33,960 bases of DNA from Treponemataceae bacterium (GTDB taxonomy: Bacteria > Spirochaetota > Spirochaetia > Treponematales > Treponemataceae): contig JAKSTR010000024.1 of NCBI GenBank assembly GCA_024402495.1, forward strand, positions 1-33,960. Direction: 5' to 3'. Positions 24,010 through 33,058 of this stretch are shown in pieces (the first letter of the stretch is position 1; the number at the start of each line of letters is the position of its first letter). The notes below the pieces were generated by a model. The model made no database searches, was not told the DNA's origin, and saw only the letters and a program-made list of their open reading frames with translations. A program made the position numbers and the translations under genes.

Positions 24010-24038
24010 ATTATAAAAGGTAACTTAATAAATTTTAA
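24010..24038 (-). promoter_or_regulatory. Candidate promoter for the acetylation operon
   Basis: On the - strand TTAAAA (24038-24033) and a perfect TATAAT (24015-24010) are spaced by 17 bases. Transcription would start near 24003, before the terminator hairpin and about 60 bases before the MBOAT ATG. The -35 matches consensus at four of six bases. No other good promoter is seen in the short space after the hairpin. Confidence 0.4.
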
Positions 24039-25206
24039 GCAGTTCACTAAGTGCAAGATTACGCCAAAAATCTTCGGGGCAAAACTGCGAAAGACTAGAA
24101 TACATTCCTTCGCTTAAAACTTTGCAGTCAGATTCATACAAAATCTGTGCATAATTGTAAAAACCTTCCCAAACACCGTTTCTGGCGCCCCAGTCTGCAA
24201 TTTCGTAATATTCGCCAACTTTTTCAAGATAGCGCACAAAATTGGACTTCTTACTTGAACTGACATTTTTGAGAACCGCGCCGTTCGGCTGACGGTAAAT
24301 ATCAGTTTCGCGGTCGGCATAAACATATTCCATATCCCGCTCTTTTACAGCTTCATACATACGGGTAAAGGCAATCAGCGCCGCCAGAGTAGACATCGTC
24401 AGTGCCTTTTCCTGCTTACCGTTGTCGCGGTAATAATTTGCAAGCTGGTAATATGCGCTCAAAGAAGTATAAGCCGTGCTGCGGTAAAGCAAAAACAGTT
24501 TGTCAAGAGTCATGTCACTGGCATTAATTGAACGCTTTACAGCTTTTATAAAAGTACCGTCTTCGCCAGCCGAATTAACATAGCCGTCGCTGGCAATAAC
24601 CAGCAAAAGCGATTTTTCAAATTTTTCGTAATCTTTTTGCAGCTTGGCAAGATATGCCATCTGATACAGAATGTCAAAACGCTGGTCTGGAATATCCAGA
24701 ATATCAGCATGTTCCCAGGCTCGGGTTAAAAATGCATCTGCAAGAACATATTCGCCTTCAAGCATGTAAAGCTTGCCAAGCATAAAATCCGCTTCCGGGT
24801 ATTCTTCGTATAAGGCAACGGTTTTTACAAGCTTTGCAGTAGAATAATTCAATTCTTCCTGGCTTCTTTTTACCAAAACGTCGTGAATCACGGTCAAAGC
24901 ATCTTCCGCATTGCGTTCTTTAAGAACTTCAACAACGGCGTCAATATTGTCACCAACAACCTGAACGGCAGAAGGGTTCAAAGCCTGATTCAAAACATAA
25001 AGAGACCATGCAACTTCGTCTCTTCGCTTGCTTTTTGCAGTATCAACTAAACGTACAGCCTCTCCAAAATCACCCTGCTCATAGCTCAACTGGGCATCCT
25101 GCAGCGTCATCCACGATAACGAAGTAATTTCGGGTTTTTTAGGTGTTTGGGCAAAAACAGCGCCAACAATTGAAACAAACGCAAATACTGCAAACAGTTT
25201 TTTCAC
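24025..25206 (-). CDS. Secreted helical-repeat (TPR-like) protein with possible SH3-like domain
   Basis: A 393-residue exported protein of unknown function. Residues 1-19 (MKKLFAVFAFVSIVGAVFA) are a signal peptide with cleavage A|Q and no lipobox. From about 30 to 290 it forms paired helices of TPR/Sel1 type (LQDAQLSYEQGDFGEAVRLV; ADFMLGKLYMLEGEYVLADA; AYYQLANYYRDNGKQEKAL). Residues 293-352 look different: strand-rich YADRETDIYRQPNG ... VGEYYEIADW, which resembles a bacterial SH3 domain. It starts with GTG at 25206, overlapping the ispG stop (GTGA), with AGGAG upstream. The location is periplasmic by prediction, and the link to IspG seems to be co-transcription only. A cell-envelope scaffolding role is a guess. 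Confidence 0.7.
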   Translation of the reverse strand: MKKLFAVFAFVSIVGAVFAQTPKKPEITSLSWMTLQDAQLSYEQGDFGEAVRLVDTAKSKRRDEVAWSLYVLNQALNPSAVQVVGDNIDAVVEVLKERNAEDALTVIHDVLVKRSQEELNYSTAKLVKTVALYEEYPEADFMLGKLYMLEGEYVLADAFLTRAWEHADILDIPDQRFDILYQMAYLAKLQKDYEKFEKSLLLVIASDGYVNSAGEDGTFIKAVKRSINASDMTLDKLFLLYRSTAYTSLSAYYQLANYYRDNGKQEKALTMSTLAALIAFTRMYEAVKERDMEYVYADRETDIYRQPNGAVLKNVSSSKKSNFVRYLEKVGEYYEIADWGARNGVWEGFYNYAQILYESDCKVLSEGMYSSLSQFCPEDFWRNLALSELLKIY

Positions 25207-26297
25207 AGCGAATTTAACTCCTCTCTAAATGCTGCATCTGCCTGATCAGCAGAAACAGTACGAACCACAGCACCGTGCTTAAAAATTATTACGGAATCAC
25301 CGGCGCCGGTTATACCGATATCAGCAGTTTTACCCTCGCCCGGACCGTTTACGACACAGCCCATAACGGCAACCGTTATATCCTTGTTCATCGAAAGCAA
25401 TTCAGTCTGCCAGCGGTCGGTAAAACCATGAACATCAAAACCATTTCTTCCGCACCGCGGGCACGAAACAATTTTTACGCCGCCGCTACGCAAACCAAGT
25501 TCGCGTACAATTTCTTTTGCGGTAATAATTTCGTTTTCCGGCAATGACGAAAGGCTGACGCGAATTGTTGAACCGATTTTTTCGCTTAAAAGTCGGCTGA
25601 AAGCCATGGTACTTTTTACCACGCCGCCAATTAACGGACCAGCTTCTGTTACGCCAATATGCAGTGGTGCATTATAAATTTCGGCAAATTTTTCGTTAGA
25701 CTCAATAGTTTCTGCAACAGAAGATGCTTTCATTGAAACAATAAATTGATTGAAATCTAATTTATCAAAAATCTCCATTTCTCTGGCGGCAGTTTGCACC
25801 AAACCTTCGGCGCGGCTGATTTTCTTTTCTGCAACCAAATCAGCCAGATCTCTTGGCAGGCTGCCGGTATTGATGCCGATGCGCAAAGCCGTACCTGTCT
25901 GGCGCGCCTTATCAACCACGGCTTTTGTTCTTTCAATTGAACCGATATTGCCCGGATTGATACGAATTTTTGCAATATTGCCGTCAAGACAGCGCAGCGC
26001 AAGTTTATAGTCAAAGTGAATGTCCGCAACCAAAGGCATTTTTACGGCTTCGGCAAGTTTTAGCAGTGCTTCGGCACTTTCCATATCGGGAACGGCAAAA
26101 CGCAAAATATCGCAGCCCAAAAGTTCAAGTTTTTCAATGCGTTCAACAGTTTCGCCGAACTTTTTGCTGTCGCTTAAAAGGTCTGTAATGCCTTCCTTCC
26201 ACATGGTTTGTATGGTTACCGGATTTGTGCCGCCAATTACAATTTTTCTGGTCTTTCCTTTTCCGCCAATTGCCACTTCATAAGGGGTTTTGTACAT
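25203..26297 (-). CDS. ispG: 4-hydroxy-3-methylbut-2-enyl-diphosphate synthase
   Basis: Iron-sulfur enzyme of the MEP isoprenoid pathway, turning MEcPP into HMBPP in the cytoplasm; it supplies undecaprenyl phosphate precursors for wall and glycan synthesis. The 364 residues show VAIGGKGKTRKIVIGGTNPV at the start, LRFAVPD and ADIHFDYKLA in the TIM barrel, and the cluster ligands Cys279, Cys282 (CPRC), Cys314 (MGCVVNGPGE) and Glu321. These are each nine residues beyond the E. coli positions, so the short bacterial form without a middle insert is present. I use ATG 26297, which has GAGG five bases upstream; a start at 26354 would add an unrelated, AT-rich 19 residues. No convincing promoter was found between it and the V-ATPase terminator. 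Confidence 0.96.
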   Translation of the reverse strand: MYKTPYEVAIGGKGKTRKIVIGGTNPVTIQTMWKEGITDLLSDSKKFGETVERIEKLELLGCDILRFAVPDMESAEALLKLAEAVKMPLVADIHFDYKLALRCLDGNIAKIRINPGNIGSIERTKAVVDKARQTGTALRIGINTGSLPRDLADLVAEKKISRAEGLVQTAAREMEIFDKLDFNQFIVSMKASSVAETIESNEKFAEIYNAPLHIGVTEAGPLIGGVVKSTMAFSRLLSEKIGSTIRVSLSSLPENEIITAKEIVRELGLRSGGVKIVSCPRCGRNGFDVHGFTDRWQTELLSMNKDITVAVMGCVVNGPGEGKTADIGITGAGDSVIIFKHGAVVRTVSADQADAAFREELNSL

Positions 26298-26446
26298 AAA
26301 TGCCTCAAAAAAATAATTTGAATTAGTTTGTTCTTTTATAATATAGAAAATCATTGAAAATTTCTTGTACTTTTCAAAAAATCTTCAAAAACTTGCCATT
26401 TTCTTCCATAAAAATTGAATTTTTCAGGTAATCAAATGACTGCCTG

Positions 26447-26481
26447 AAAACAAAAACAGGCTGTAGAAAACCTACAGCCTG
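26447..26481 (-). terminator. Strong rho-independent terminator of the V-ATPase operon
   Basis: On the - strand CAGGCTGTAG pairs perfectly with CTACAGCCTG (positions 26481-26457) around a five-base loop and is followed by TTTTTGTTTT. It begins 21 bases after the atpK stop and is a textbook intrinsic terminator. A competing hairpin, GCCTG with CAGGC at 26442-26461, overlaps its downstream arm. Confidence 0.93.
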
Positions 26482-26502
26482 CGTAAATAACAAAATTAAA
26501 AA

Positions 26503-26925
26503 TCAGACACTAATCAAACAGAATGCCATAACAAACAACGCTACGGTTTCACACAAACCAACAACTGCGATGTACTGTGAAAAACCTTTGCCTGTTTCAG
26601 CAAAAGCATCAGAACCAGCAGCACCGGCTTTCCCCTGTGCAATTGCAGAGAATGCCATTGCAATACCAGCGAAGATACCCAAACCAAGCAAGTACCAAGA
26701 ATCTTTTGAAGAACCGCTGATAAACATCATTGCCAGATAACCGTAAATTGTCTGGGTAAGAGGAGCACCGGCGAAAACTGTCAAAATTGAAGAAGCAGGC
26801 TTGTTGTTCAAATAACAGCGCTTCCATGCACCAATTGTTGCTGAACCAGCTGTGCCAATACCAATTGCAGAACCAAGAGCAGCAATACCAAGAGCAGCAC
26901 CTGCACCTAACATACCAAAATTCAT
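26503..26925 (-). CDS. atpK: V-type ATP synthase subunit K (membrane rotor ring)
   Basis: Four-helix proteolipid of the rotor ring that carries ions through the membrane; the 140 residues form two fused hairpins (about 5-30, 48-70, 77-99, 118-139). The ion carboxylate is Glu126 in LCETVALF on helix 4. Thr57 and Gln58 (in APLTQTIYGY), Tyr61 and Gln97 (in AIAQGKAGAAG) occupy the positions of the sodium ligands described for Enterococcus hirae NtpK, with the same Gln-to-Glu distance of 29. This suggests Na+ rather than H+ coupling, but only by residue identity. The first hairpin has no acidic residue in its second helix, as expected. Last gene of the operon, 52 bases after atpI. Confidence 0.95.
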   Translation of the reverse strand: MNFGMLGAGAALGIAALGSAIGIGTAGSATIGAWKRCYLNNKPASSILTVFAGAPLTQTIYGYLAMMFISGSSKDSWYLLGLGIFAGIAMAFSAIAQGKAGAAGSDAFAETGKGFSQYIAVVGLCETVALFVMAFCLISV

Positions 26926-26977
26926 GTTAAATCTCCTATATAATAATCTCTAACAAACGAATGTTCGCCTGCTAAAA

Positions 26978-28822
26978 CTATTCCCTAAAGGGTTCGTATT
27001 TAAAGCCAGCCCAGTTCATGCCAACGTGGCTGGTAAACTCAAGTGTATTCAAACGTACGCCGTGTACAATAACAGAAAGTACGTTCAAAACCATGTTCAA
27101 GCCGTGACCAAATACCAGAAGGATAATTCCAAAGAAGATCAGGAAATTACCCAGCATTGGACCAGCCATTGTGTTTACAGTTTCTGCAATAGCAGTACCT
27201 GCCAGCGCAACTGCCCACAAGCGGATGTAAGAAACAATATCAGAGAAGAAGTTAATAACACCCAGCAAAACTGAAATGATATTTTTACAGCTTTCTACGA
27301 TACTCTTTCCGATGCTTCCTTCGTAGTTAGAAAAAATAAAGCTTAAAACAAAACCGACAGCGATTAAAACTGGTACCGGTGTAATCAGCGGGAAACGTTC
27401 AGATGATACGATAAGCATCAAAACAACGTAGAACATACCCCAGAGAATAAACAGGGAACCAAGATCTGCAAGAACTTTAAGAGATTTTTCCTTAAAGTTA
27501 CGCTTCATTGCTATAAAGTGACCAATTGAAAGTTGTGCCAGAGCAAGCAGGAAGCAGAAAATCTGCAGGTTCGTATCGCGTTCCGGGTTTGCCGGCGCAA
27601 AAACCGGTAAAGCCAAATTCTGAAGGAACGGCGGAAGCAATGTATAATCCATACCAAACCATGAACAGTTCAGTACGCCCCAAACTACTGTAGTAGTTGC
27701 CCAAACAATTAACAGAGTAATAATCGGTGCAACAGGCTGTTTAGCCTTTTTAGCCTTGAATGCGGCAAACAGACCGGCAAACAGAAGCAATAAGCCGTAA
27801 CCGGCATCACCAAAAATCATTCCAAAGAAAATTGTAAGGAACAGCAAGAACCATATACTGACATCATATTCCCAATATCCAGGGAAAGTTCCCATAAAAT
27901 CAAGAACAGGATACAAAATTTCAACAGCCTTATTATTTTTAAGCTTGGTTGGAACATTGTCTTCTTCAGTCGGGTCTTCTGCCATAAATGCCCAGGAATT
28001 AGCTTCTGCTGTCTTTTTCAGTTCAGCAAACTCTGGTTCCGGAACAAAGCCTGTAAGCCATGCAAGCGAAGAATCTGCATCCGTTCCGTCATTTTCCATG
28101 CCGGAATAAATGTCTTCAAATTCAACGTCTTTTGCCCAAAGCTTGGCATTTTCTTTTAATGTTTTAGCATAACAAATCTGGCTTACCAGTTTCTGGTTTA
28201 AGCCGGCAATCTGTTTTTCTGCTTCGGCAATTTCTGCTCTTAGCGCATCAGAAGATTTTTCCGGCAATTGAACAAGCACAGCTTCCGCCGGCATTGATTC
28301 ATATTTGCCTGTTTCGCTGCCAAAAGCAACAAAACGCTTTTTATTTTTATCTTCATTTACCAAAACAGTGCTAATTTCTTCCGGAATATCGTAATAATTT
28401 GCCGGAGGAATTTCGTACAATGTTAACGGAATGCCTTTTTCTGCCAAAAATGCAAAATCTTCCGGATTAATGTTTCCCCATTTGGCAAAACGTTCCAGAT
28501 CACGGGTATTTTTTAATACCAGTTCTTCGCATTTTTTGCGTTCTGCAACAATACCATTAACTTCTAAAGCTTTTTCTAAAGCAGCATCTTTGGTTAATTC
28601 TTCAGCTGCAATCTTTTTAGAACCTTTAGGAGCTTTAATATCGCTTAAAGTCATAAAGGCACTGTTAACAGCATTCAAATTGCCTTTTAACGTTGCCAGG
28701 TCTGCCCCGGAACCATGAACACTGTCGATGTGCATGACACCGGCCTTGCGCAAAGTTTTTAAAGCTTCTTTTCTTTCCTTGTTGAGCACAATCAAAGAGA
28801 CTTTCTTCATAGGTACAATCAT
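26978..28822 (-). CDS. atpI: V-type ATP synthase subunit I (membrane stator)
   Basis: Membrane stator subunit (homologue of the eukaryotic a subunit) that provides the ion half-channels and anchors the peripheral stalks. It has 614 residues. The first 310 form the long soluble arm, with helical stretches (RAEIAEAEKQIAGLNQKLVS), and the C-terminal half has seven or eight membrane helices starting near 320 (VSIWFLLFLTIFFGMIFGD). The conserved arginines of the half-channel are Arg534 in SYIRLWAVALA and Arg590 in VHGVRLNTLEF. The ATG at 28822 overlaps the atpD TAA by one base. It is shorter than eukaryotic a subunits and matches bacterial/archaeal I subunits in length. Confidence 0.95.
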   Translation of the reverse strand: MIVPMKKVSLIVLNKERKEALKTLRKAGVMHIDSVHGSGADLATLKGNLNAVNSAFMTLSDIKAPKGSKKIAAEELTKDAALEKALEVNGIVAERKKCEELVLKNTRDLERFAKWGNINPEDFAFLAEKGIPLTLYEIPPANYYDIPEEISTVLVNEDKNKKRFVAFGSETGKYESMPAEAVLVQLPEKSSDALRAEIAEAEKQIAGLNQKLVSQICYAKTLKENAKLWAKDVEFEDIYSGMENDGTDADSSLAWLTGFVPEPEFAELKKTAEANSWAFMAEDPTEEDNVPTKLKNNKAVEILYPVLDFMGTFPGYWEYDVSIWFLLFLTIFFGMIFGDAGYGLLLLFAGLFAAFKAKKAKQPVAPIITLLIVWATTTVVWGVLNCSWFGMDYTLLPPFLQNLALPVFAPANPERDTNLQIFCFLLALAQLSIGHFIAMKRNFKEKSLKVLADLGSLFILWGMFYVVLMLIVSSERFPLITPVPVLIAVGFVLSFIFSNYEGSIGKSIVESCKNIISVLLGVINFFSDIVSYIRLWAVALAGTAIAETVNTMAGPMLGNFLIFFGIILLVFGHGLNMVLNVLSVIVHGVRLNTLEFTSHVGMNWAGFKYEPFRE

Positions 28823-29439
28823 TATTTCGTCTCCTTTTCTTCTGCTGCACGTTCAAGGTTTTTCTTGGAAATTTTTCCGCGAACAACCGCTGCAACCTGC
28901 TGGTCGCCAAGATAAACAGTAATTTTCTTAATGTTGCTCTTTGTTTCAGGAATTTTAACCTTTTCAAAAAGGTTAACGCGCTGAGTTGTTACCCTCAGTT
29001 CCTTTGCCAAAAGTTCAACCTGCTTATCAAGCACGTCAGCTTCCAAGTCCATTGCAAGCACTTGTTCCATTTTGTCAGCTGCAAGATCAATCCACAAAGG
29101 TGTACTGTATAAGTCGTAATCGCCGCGAGCGAATTCCGCACCTTCATAGATTGGAATAATTACACCGGCAATGTTTCCGACACCTTTCTTGATGTTAGAA
29201 ACTGTAACCATGTCAGGCGTAAAAGCTTCGCGCTCACCAAAAACGGCAATCCATTTAGAAAATTCCTCTTCCAATGCCTTGCGCTTGGCTCTTACTTCCT
29301 TGGCTCTGGCGTCAATTGTACGGATTTCTGTTTGCAGCTGCTGTTTTTTGAGCAAAAGCGTCGGCAAATAGCGCTTGTACATTTTAAGCGCATCTTTCTG
29401 ACTCTTAAGCTCATTTTTTGTCAGCTTTATTGTTGCCAT
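28822..29439 (-). CDS. atpD: V-type ATP synthase subunit D (central rotor shaft)
   Basis: Central-stalk shaft that turns inside the A3B3 head. The 205 residues form N- and C-terminal coiled coils (about 5-65 and 120-160) around a globular middle, as in Ntp[18 protein letters not shown] (148-164) is the family's signature. The start is nine bases behind atpB, and the stop overlaps the atpI start. No subunit F gene, its usual partner, follows. Residues near the C-terminus ([17 protein letters not shown]) are charged and free of hydrophobic stretches. Confidence 0.94.
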   Translation of the reverse strand: MATIKLTKNELKSQKDALKMYKRYLPTLLLKKQQLQTEIRTIDARAKEVRAKRKALEEEFSKWIAVFGEREAFTPDMVTVSNIKKGVGNIAGVIIPIYEGAEFARGDYDLYSTPLWIDLAADKMEQVLAMDLEADVLDKQVELLAKELRVTTQRVNLFEKVKIPETKSNIKKITVYLGDQQVAAVVRGKISKKNLERAAEEKETK

Positions 29440-29448
29440 ACAATAACC

Positions 29449-30741
29449 TTATTTTTTCCAGTACTGTTGAATCAAGTCAGACTTGATACCTGTTTCATCA
29501 CTTTCAAAACATTCCGAAAGAATTGCCCAGCCCTTATCAAGAGCAGCTTCAAGCGGAATATTTACAGACAAATCCATCATTTCGCTTTCAAACATCTTTC
29601 CGTATTTCAAAAGCTTTTCGTCCCACTGCGACATCATAAAGCCCATTGATTTTTTCTCAAGGGTATCTTTATAAGAAGAATACAAACGAATCATTGCATC
29701 CATAAGGGCGCGGTGGTCGTTGCGGGTTTTGCCGTTAACATTCTGTTTAAGGCGCGAAAGCGAACCAAACGGCTCAATGCGTCCGCCCTTCAAATAGAAC
29801 TGACCTTCCGTAATATAACCGGTGTTATCTGGAACCGGGTGAGTAACGTCATCACCAGGCATTGTAGTAACTGCAAGAATTGTTACTGAACCGGCATCAT
29901 CAAAGTCAACAGCCTTTTCGTAACGTGCAGCAAGCTGAGAATACAAATCGCCAGGATAACCGCGGTTTGAAGGAACCTGTTCCTGAGTAATCGCAATTTC
30001 CTTCATTGAGTCGGCAAAGTTCGTCATATCGGTCAAAAGAACCAGAACATCCTTGCCCTGCAATGCAAACTGTTCGGCAACAGCAAGCGACATATCAGGA
30101 ACCATCAAACATTCTACAGTCGGGTCAGCAGCAGTATGAACGAACATTACGGTGCGGCTCAAAGCACCACCCTCTTCAAGAGTATTCTTAAAGTACAAAT
30201 AGTCGTCGTACTTTAAGCCCATACCGCCAAGAACAATTACGTCAACTTCAGCCTGCATTGCAATGCGGGCAAGAAGCTGGTTATAAGGTTCACCAGAAAT
30301 AGAGAAAATAGGCAGTTTCTGAGAAACAACCAATGTATTGAACATATCAATCATTGGAATACCTGTACGAATCATGCGTTTTGCAACGATACGTTTAGAA
30401 GGGTTTACAGAAGGACCGCCGATTGCAACAAGATTTTCCTTCAGTTCCGGGCCTTTATCGCGCGGGTTGCCGGAACCGTTGAAAATGCGTCCCATAAGGT
30501 TTTCCGAAAAGCTGATCTGCATTTCGTGACCCAGAAAGCGCACCTGATCACCAGTAGAAACACCACGACCACCGGCGAAAACCTGCAAGGAAACCAAATC
30601 GCCGTTAACGCGGTTAACTTCTGCAAGTGAAGTACCAAAAGAAGTAGTAATTTCAGCAAGTTCGCCGTATTTTACGTCTTCAGCCCGAACAGTAATAACG
30701 CTTCCGTTAATAGATTCGATTTTGCTATATACCTTATTCAT
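29449..30741 (-). CDS. atpB: V-type ATP synthase subunit B (non-catalytic head subunit)
   Basis: Regulatory subunit of the hexameric A3B3 head. It has 430 residues, near the usual 430-460. The P-loop is absent as expected: [20 protein letters not shown] stands at its position. Other markers are [41 protein letters not shown] and [20 protein letters not shown], all typical of the B subunit, and [14 protein letters not shown]. It starts in a TAATG overlap with the atpA stop and is followed nine bases later by atpD. Confidence 0.95.
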   Translation of the reverse strand: MNKVYSKIESINGSVITVRAEDVKYGELAEITTSFGTSLAEVNRVNGDLVSLQVFAGGRGVSTGDQVRFLGHEMQISFSENLMGRIFNGSGNPRDKGPELKENLVAIGGPSVNPSKRIVAKRMIRTGIPMIDMFNTLVVSQKLPIFSISGEPYNQLLARIAMQAEVDVIVLGGMGLKYDDYLYFKNTLEEGGALSRTVMFVHTAADPTVECLMVPDMSLAVAEQFALQGKDVLVLLTDMTNFADSMKEIAITQEQVPSNRGYPGDLYSQLAARYEKAVDFDDAGSVTILAVTTMPGDDVTHPVPDNTGYITEGQFYLKGGRIEPFGSLSRLKQNVNGKTRNDHRALMDAMIRLYSSYKDTLEKKSMGFMMSQWDEKLLKYGKMFESEMMDLSVNIPLEAALDKGWAILSECFESDETGIKSDLIQQYWKK

Positions 30742-32510
30742 TATTCACCGTCCTTAAAAAGCTTTGCTGCATCTTCATCAAGTTTGCCCGATTTAGAAGC
30801 ATAAACATCTTCAAGTTCTTTCTGCAGTGATTTAAATTTGTCAGACTGCCATGGTGAATAGTTCCAGTCCATGAACTTCTGTCTGAACTGGTTGAAGAAT
30901 GCACGGGCATCACCTTTGTCTTCAAGATCAAAGCTAGAACCGAGAACTTTAAGAAGGAACGAGAACACAAAAGTCTGGCGTTCAACACTTACAGCGCTGT
31001 CAACTTCATCAAATGAGTTCTGCTGGAAATATACGGCATCCAGGAATTCTGATTTCAGGTAGTAAACGAAGTCTTCAAGTGAAGTACCTTCTTCACCTAC
31101 AACTTTCATCATCTGTGCAACTTCCGTACCTTTCTTGAAGATACCGCGTGCATAGCCTACCCAGTCTTCGCGGATAACGCTTTTGTATTTTGACCAAGAT
31201 TCAAGAGGGTCAATTGCAGGGTATTTACGTGCATCAGAACGTTCGCGGCTAAGACCGTGGAAAGCACCAACAACTTTAAGTGTTGCCTGAGTAACAGGTT
31301 CTTCAAAGTTACCGCCGGCAGGCGAAACCGTACCGCCGATTGTAACAGAACCAATTTCGCCGGAAGCAAGGCGAACGATACCTGCGCGTTCGTAGAAAGC
31401 TGCGATATAAGATTCAAGATATGCAGGGAAAGCTTCTTCGCCCGGAATCTCTTCCAGACGGCCAGACATTTCGCGCAAAGCCTGTGCCCAGCGTGATGTA
31501 GAGTCTGCAAGAAGAAGAACATGAAGACCCATCTGGCGGTAATATTCTGCAAGCGTAACTGCCGTATAAACCGAAGCTTCACGGGCAGCAACCGGCATTG
31601 AAGAAGTGTTACAAATAATAACAGTACGTTCAATCAGAGAACGGCCTGTGCGCGGGTCAATCAATTCAGGGAATTCTTTAAGAATTTCTACAACTTCACC
31701 AGCGCGTTCACCGCAAGCTGCAACAATTACAATATCAACGTCTGCGTTACGGCTGGTTGTATGCTGCAAAACGGTTTTACCGGCACCAAACGGACCAGGT
31801 ACACAATAAGTACCGCCTTTTGCAACCGGGAAGAAAGTATCAACCAAACGAATCTGGCAGACCATTGTATCTTCAGGCTTTAAGCGTTCTGCATAACAGT
31901 CAACGGCGCGTTTAACAGGCCACTGGAAAGTCATTGTAACATTGTGCTTTTTGCCCTTTTCGTCAGAAAGAACAGCAACAACTTCAGTATTTGTATAGCT
32001 TCCTGCCGAAACGATTGAATCAACTTTATAAGTTCCATAAAAATTGAATGGAACCATGATTTTATGTTTAAAGTTTCCTTCCGGAACTTCACCGAGGTAA
32101 TCACCGCGTTTTACGGTGTCGCCTGCTTTTGCAATCGGAGTAAAATCCCATTTCTGAGACTTATCCAAAGCATCAAGGTAAACACCACGTTCCAGAAAGT
32201 AACCGGCCTGTTCAGCCAGCTGTGGCAGCGGGTTCTGCAAACCATCAAAAACCTGACCCAAAAGTCCCGGTCCCAAAGTTACCGAAAGCATGTTTCCGGT
32301 AAATTCAACTTCGTCACCAGTTTTAATACCTTTGGTCATTTCAAAAACCTGAAGCTGAGCTTGATTTCCGCGGATACGGATAACTTCGCTCTTCAAGCTT
32401 TTGCCGCCGACTTTTACGTAGCCTACTTCGTTCAAAGAAACATTACCTTCGAATTCAACGCTGATCATGTTTCCGTTGACGGCTGCTACTTTTCCTTTTG
32501 TATCCGTCAT
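30741..32510 (-). CDS. atpA: V-type ATP synthase subunit A (catalytic head subunit)
   Basis: Catalytic ATPase subunit of the A3B3 head, 589 residues. The P-loop GPFGAGKT is at 239-246 and the catalytic glutamate follows in GERAGEV (267-273). The non-homologous insert typical of A subunits (about 110-200) is present. After the P-loop the sequence [20 protein letters not shown] differs from the more common QLAKWxDADIVVYIGCG of archaeal A subunits, a variant I associate with spirochaete/chlamydial V-ATPases. It starts in an ATGA overlap with the DUF2764 gene (32507-32510) and ends in a TAATG overlap with atpB, so these three are translationally coupled. Confidence 0.96.
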   Translation of the reverse strand: MTDTKGKVAAVNGNMISVEFEGNVSLNEVGYVKVGGKSLKSEVIRIRGNQAQLQVFEMTKGIKTGDEVEFTGNMLSVTLGPGLLGQVFDGLQNPLPQLAEQAGYFLERGVYLDALDKSQKWDFTPIAKAGDTVKRGDYLGEVPEGNFKHKIMVPFNFYGTYKVDSIVSAGSYTNTEVVAVLSDEKGKKHNVTMTFQWPVKRAVDCYAERLKPEDTMVCQIRLVDTFFPVAKGGTYCVPGPFGAGKTVLQHTTSRNADVDIVIVAACGERAGEVVEILKEFPELIDPRTGRSLIERTVIICNTSSMPVAAREASVYTAVTLAEYYRQMGLHVLLLADSTSRWAQALREMSGRLEEIPGEEAFPAYLESYIAAFYERAGIVRLASGEIGSVTIGGTVSPAGGNFEEPVTQATLKVVGAFHGLSRERSDARKYPAIDPLESWSKYKSVIREDWVGYARGIFKKGTEVAQMMKVVGEEGTSLEDFVYYLKSEFLDAVYFQQNSFDEVDSAVSVERQTFVFSFLLKVLGSSFDLEDKGDARAFFNQFRQKFMDWNYSPWQSDKFKSLQKELEDVYASKSGKLDEDAAKLFKDGE

Positions 32511-33058
32511 TTTGATTCTCCAAGTATCTGGTCGTATATAATGCGGTATGACTGCATACCCTCACTTTCGTCAAATTTATGCATTCTTTCTGCCATCTTA
32601 AGCTTTAAGCCGTAAGCATAAACCGCGTCAAGACAAAAAATATCCAGCGGCGCAATGTCATCAAGCTTTTTAAGCCGTTCAGCATTCAAATACATTTCAG
32701 CTTCCAAAGGACTATCATAAGAGCAGGCAGTGCGTGCAATCTGCTGAATGTCTTGAGTTACGCTGGCACCTGCATTTGAAGCAATTTCTTTCTTCATTTT
32801 TGCCGCCCTGAACTGAACCAGAGCCAAGCGCAGGTCACGATCCCAGGCATACCATTTGTCCAAAAAAGCAGAACCGGTGGAACTGCTTTCTTTTGGTGCT
32901 TCAAGGGAAAGCTTTTCAGCACATTCCAATTCGTTACCGCTTAAAAAACGGTGACACAAATCAGCAAAATATTCAGTAGAAATAGGAGGTTTTACTGCAC
33001 TGTCACGCGCAAACACAATAGCCGGAAGCTGCGCAACAAAGTAATAGTAATTTCCCAC
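32507..33058 (-). CDS. DUF2764 family protein of the V-ATPase operon, candidate C/d-like subunit
   Basis: A 183-residue protein that matches the DUF2764 family by its start (GNYYYFVAQLPAIVF, 2-16) and context; members sit between atpE and atpA in spirochaetes and Chlamydiae. The rest is helical, without membrane segments (AFLDKWYAWDRDLRLALVQF, 63-82; EAEMYLNAERLKKLDDIAPL, 120-139). Subunit C/d, which couples the shaft to the K ring, opens with a similar YxY(V/A)xA(R/Q)... strand-helix pattern and is missing from this operon, so DUF2764 is a natural candidate for that role (inference). It uses GTG 33058, directly behind the atpE TAA, with a good GGAGGA ten bases upstream. Confidence 0.8.
   Translation of the reverse strand: MGNYYYFVAQLPAIVFARDSAVKPPISTEYFADLCHRFLSGNELECAEKLSLEAPKESSSTGSAFLDKWYAWDRDLRLALVQFRAAKMKKEIASNAGASVTQDIQQIARTACSYDSPLEAEMYLNAERLKKLDDIAPLDIFCLDAVYAYGLKLKMAERMHKFDESEGMQSYRIIYDQILGESK

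Noticed and set aside
26298-26446. Promoter for ispG
   Set aside because: TATATT and TATAAA occur, but no -35 lies at a usable distance; two TTGAA hexamers are more than 25 bases away. A promoter must exist after the strong terminator, but I cannot place it.
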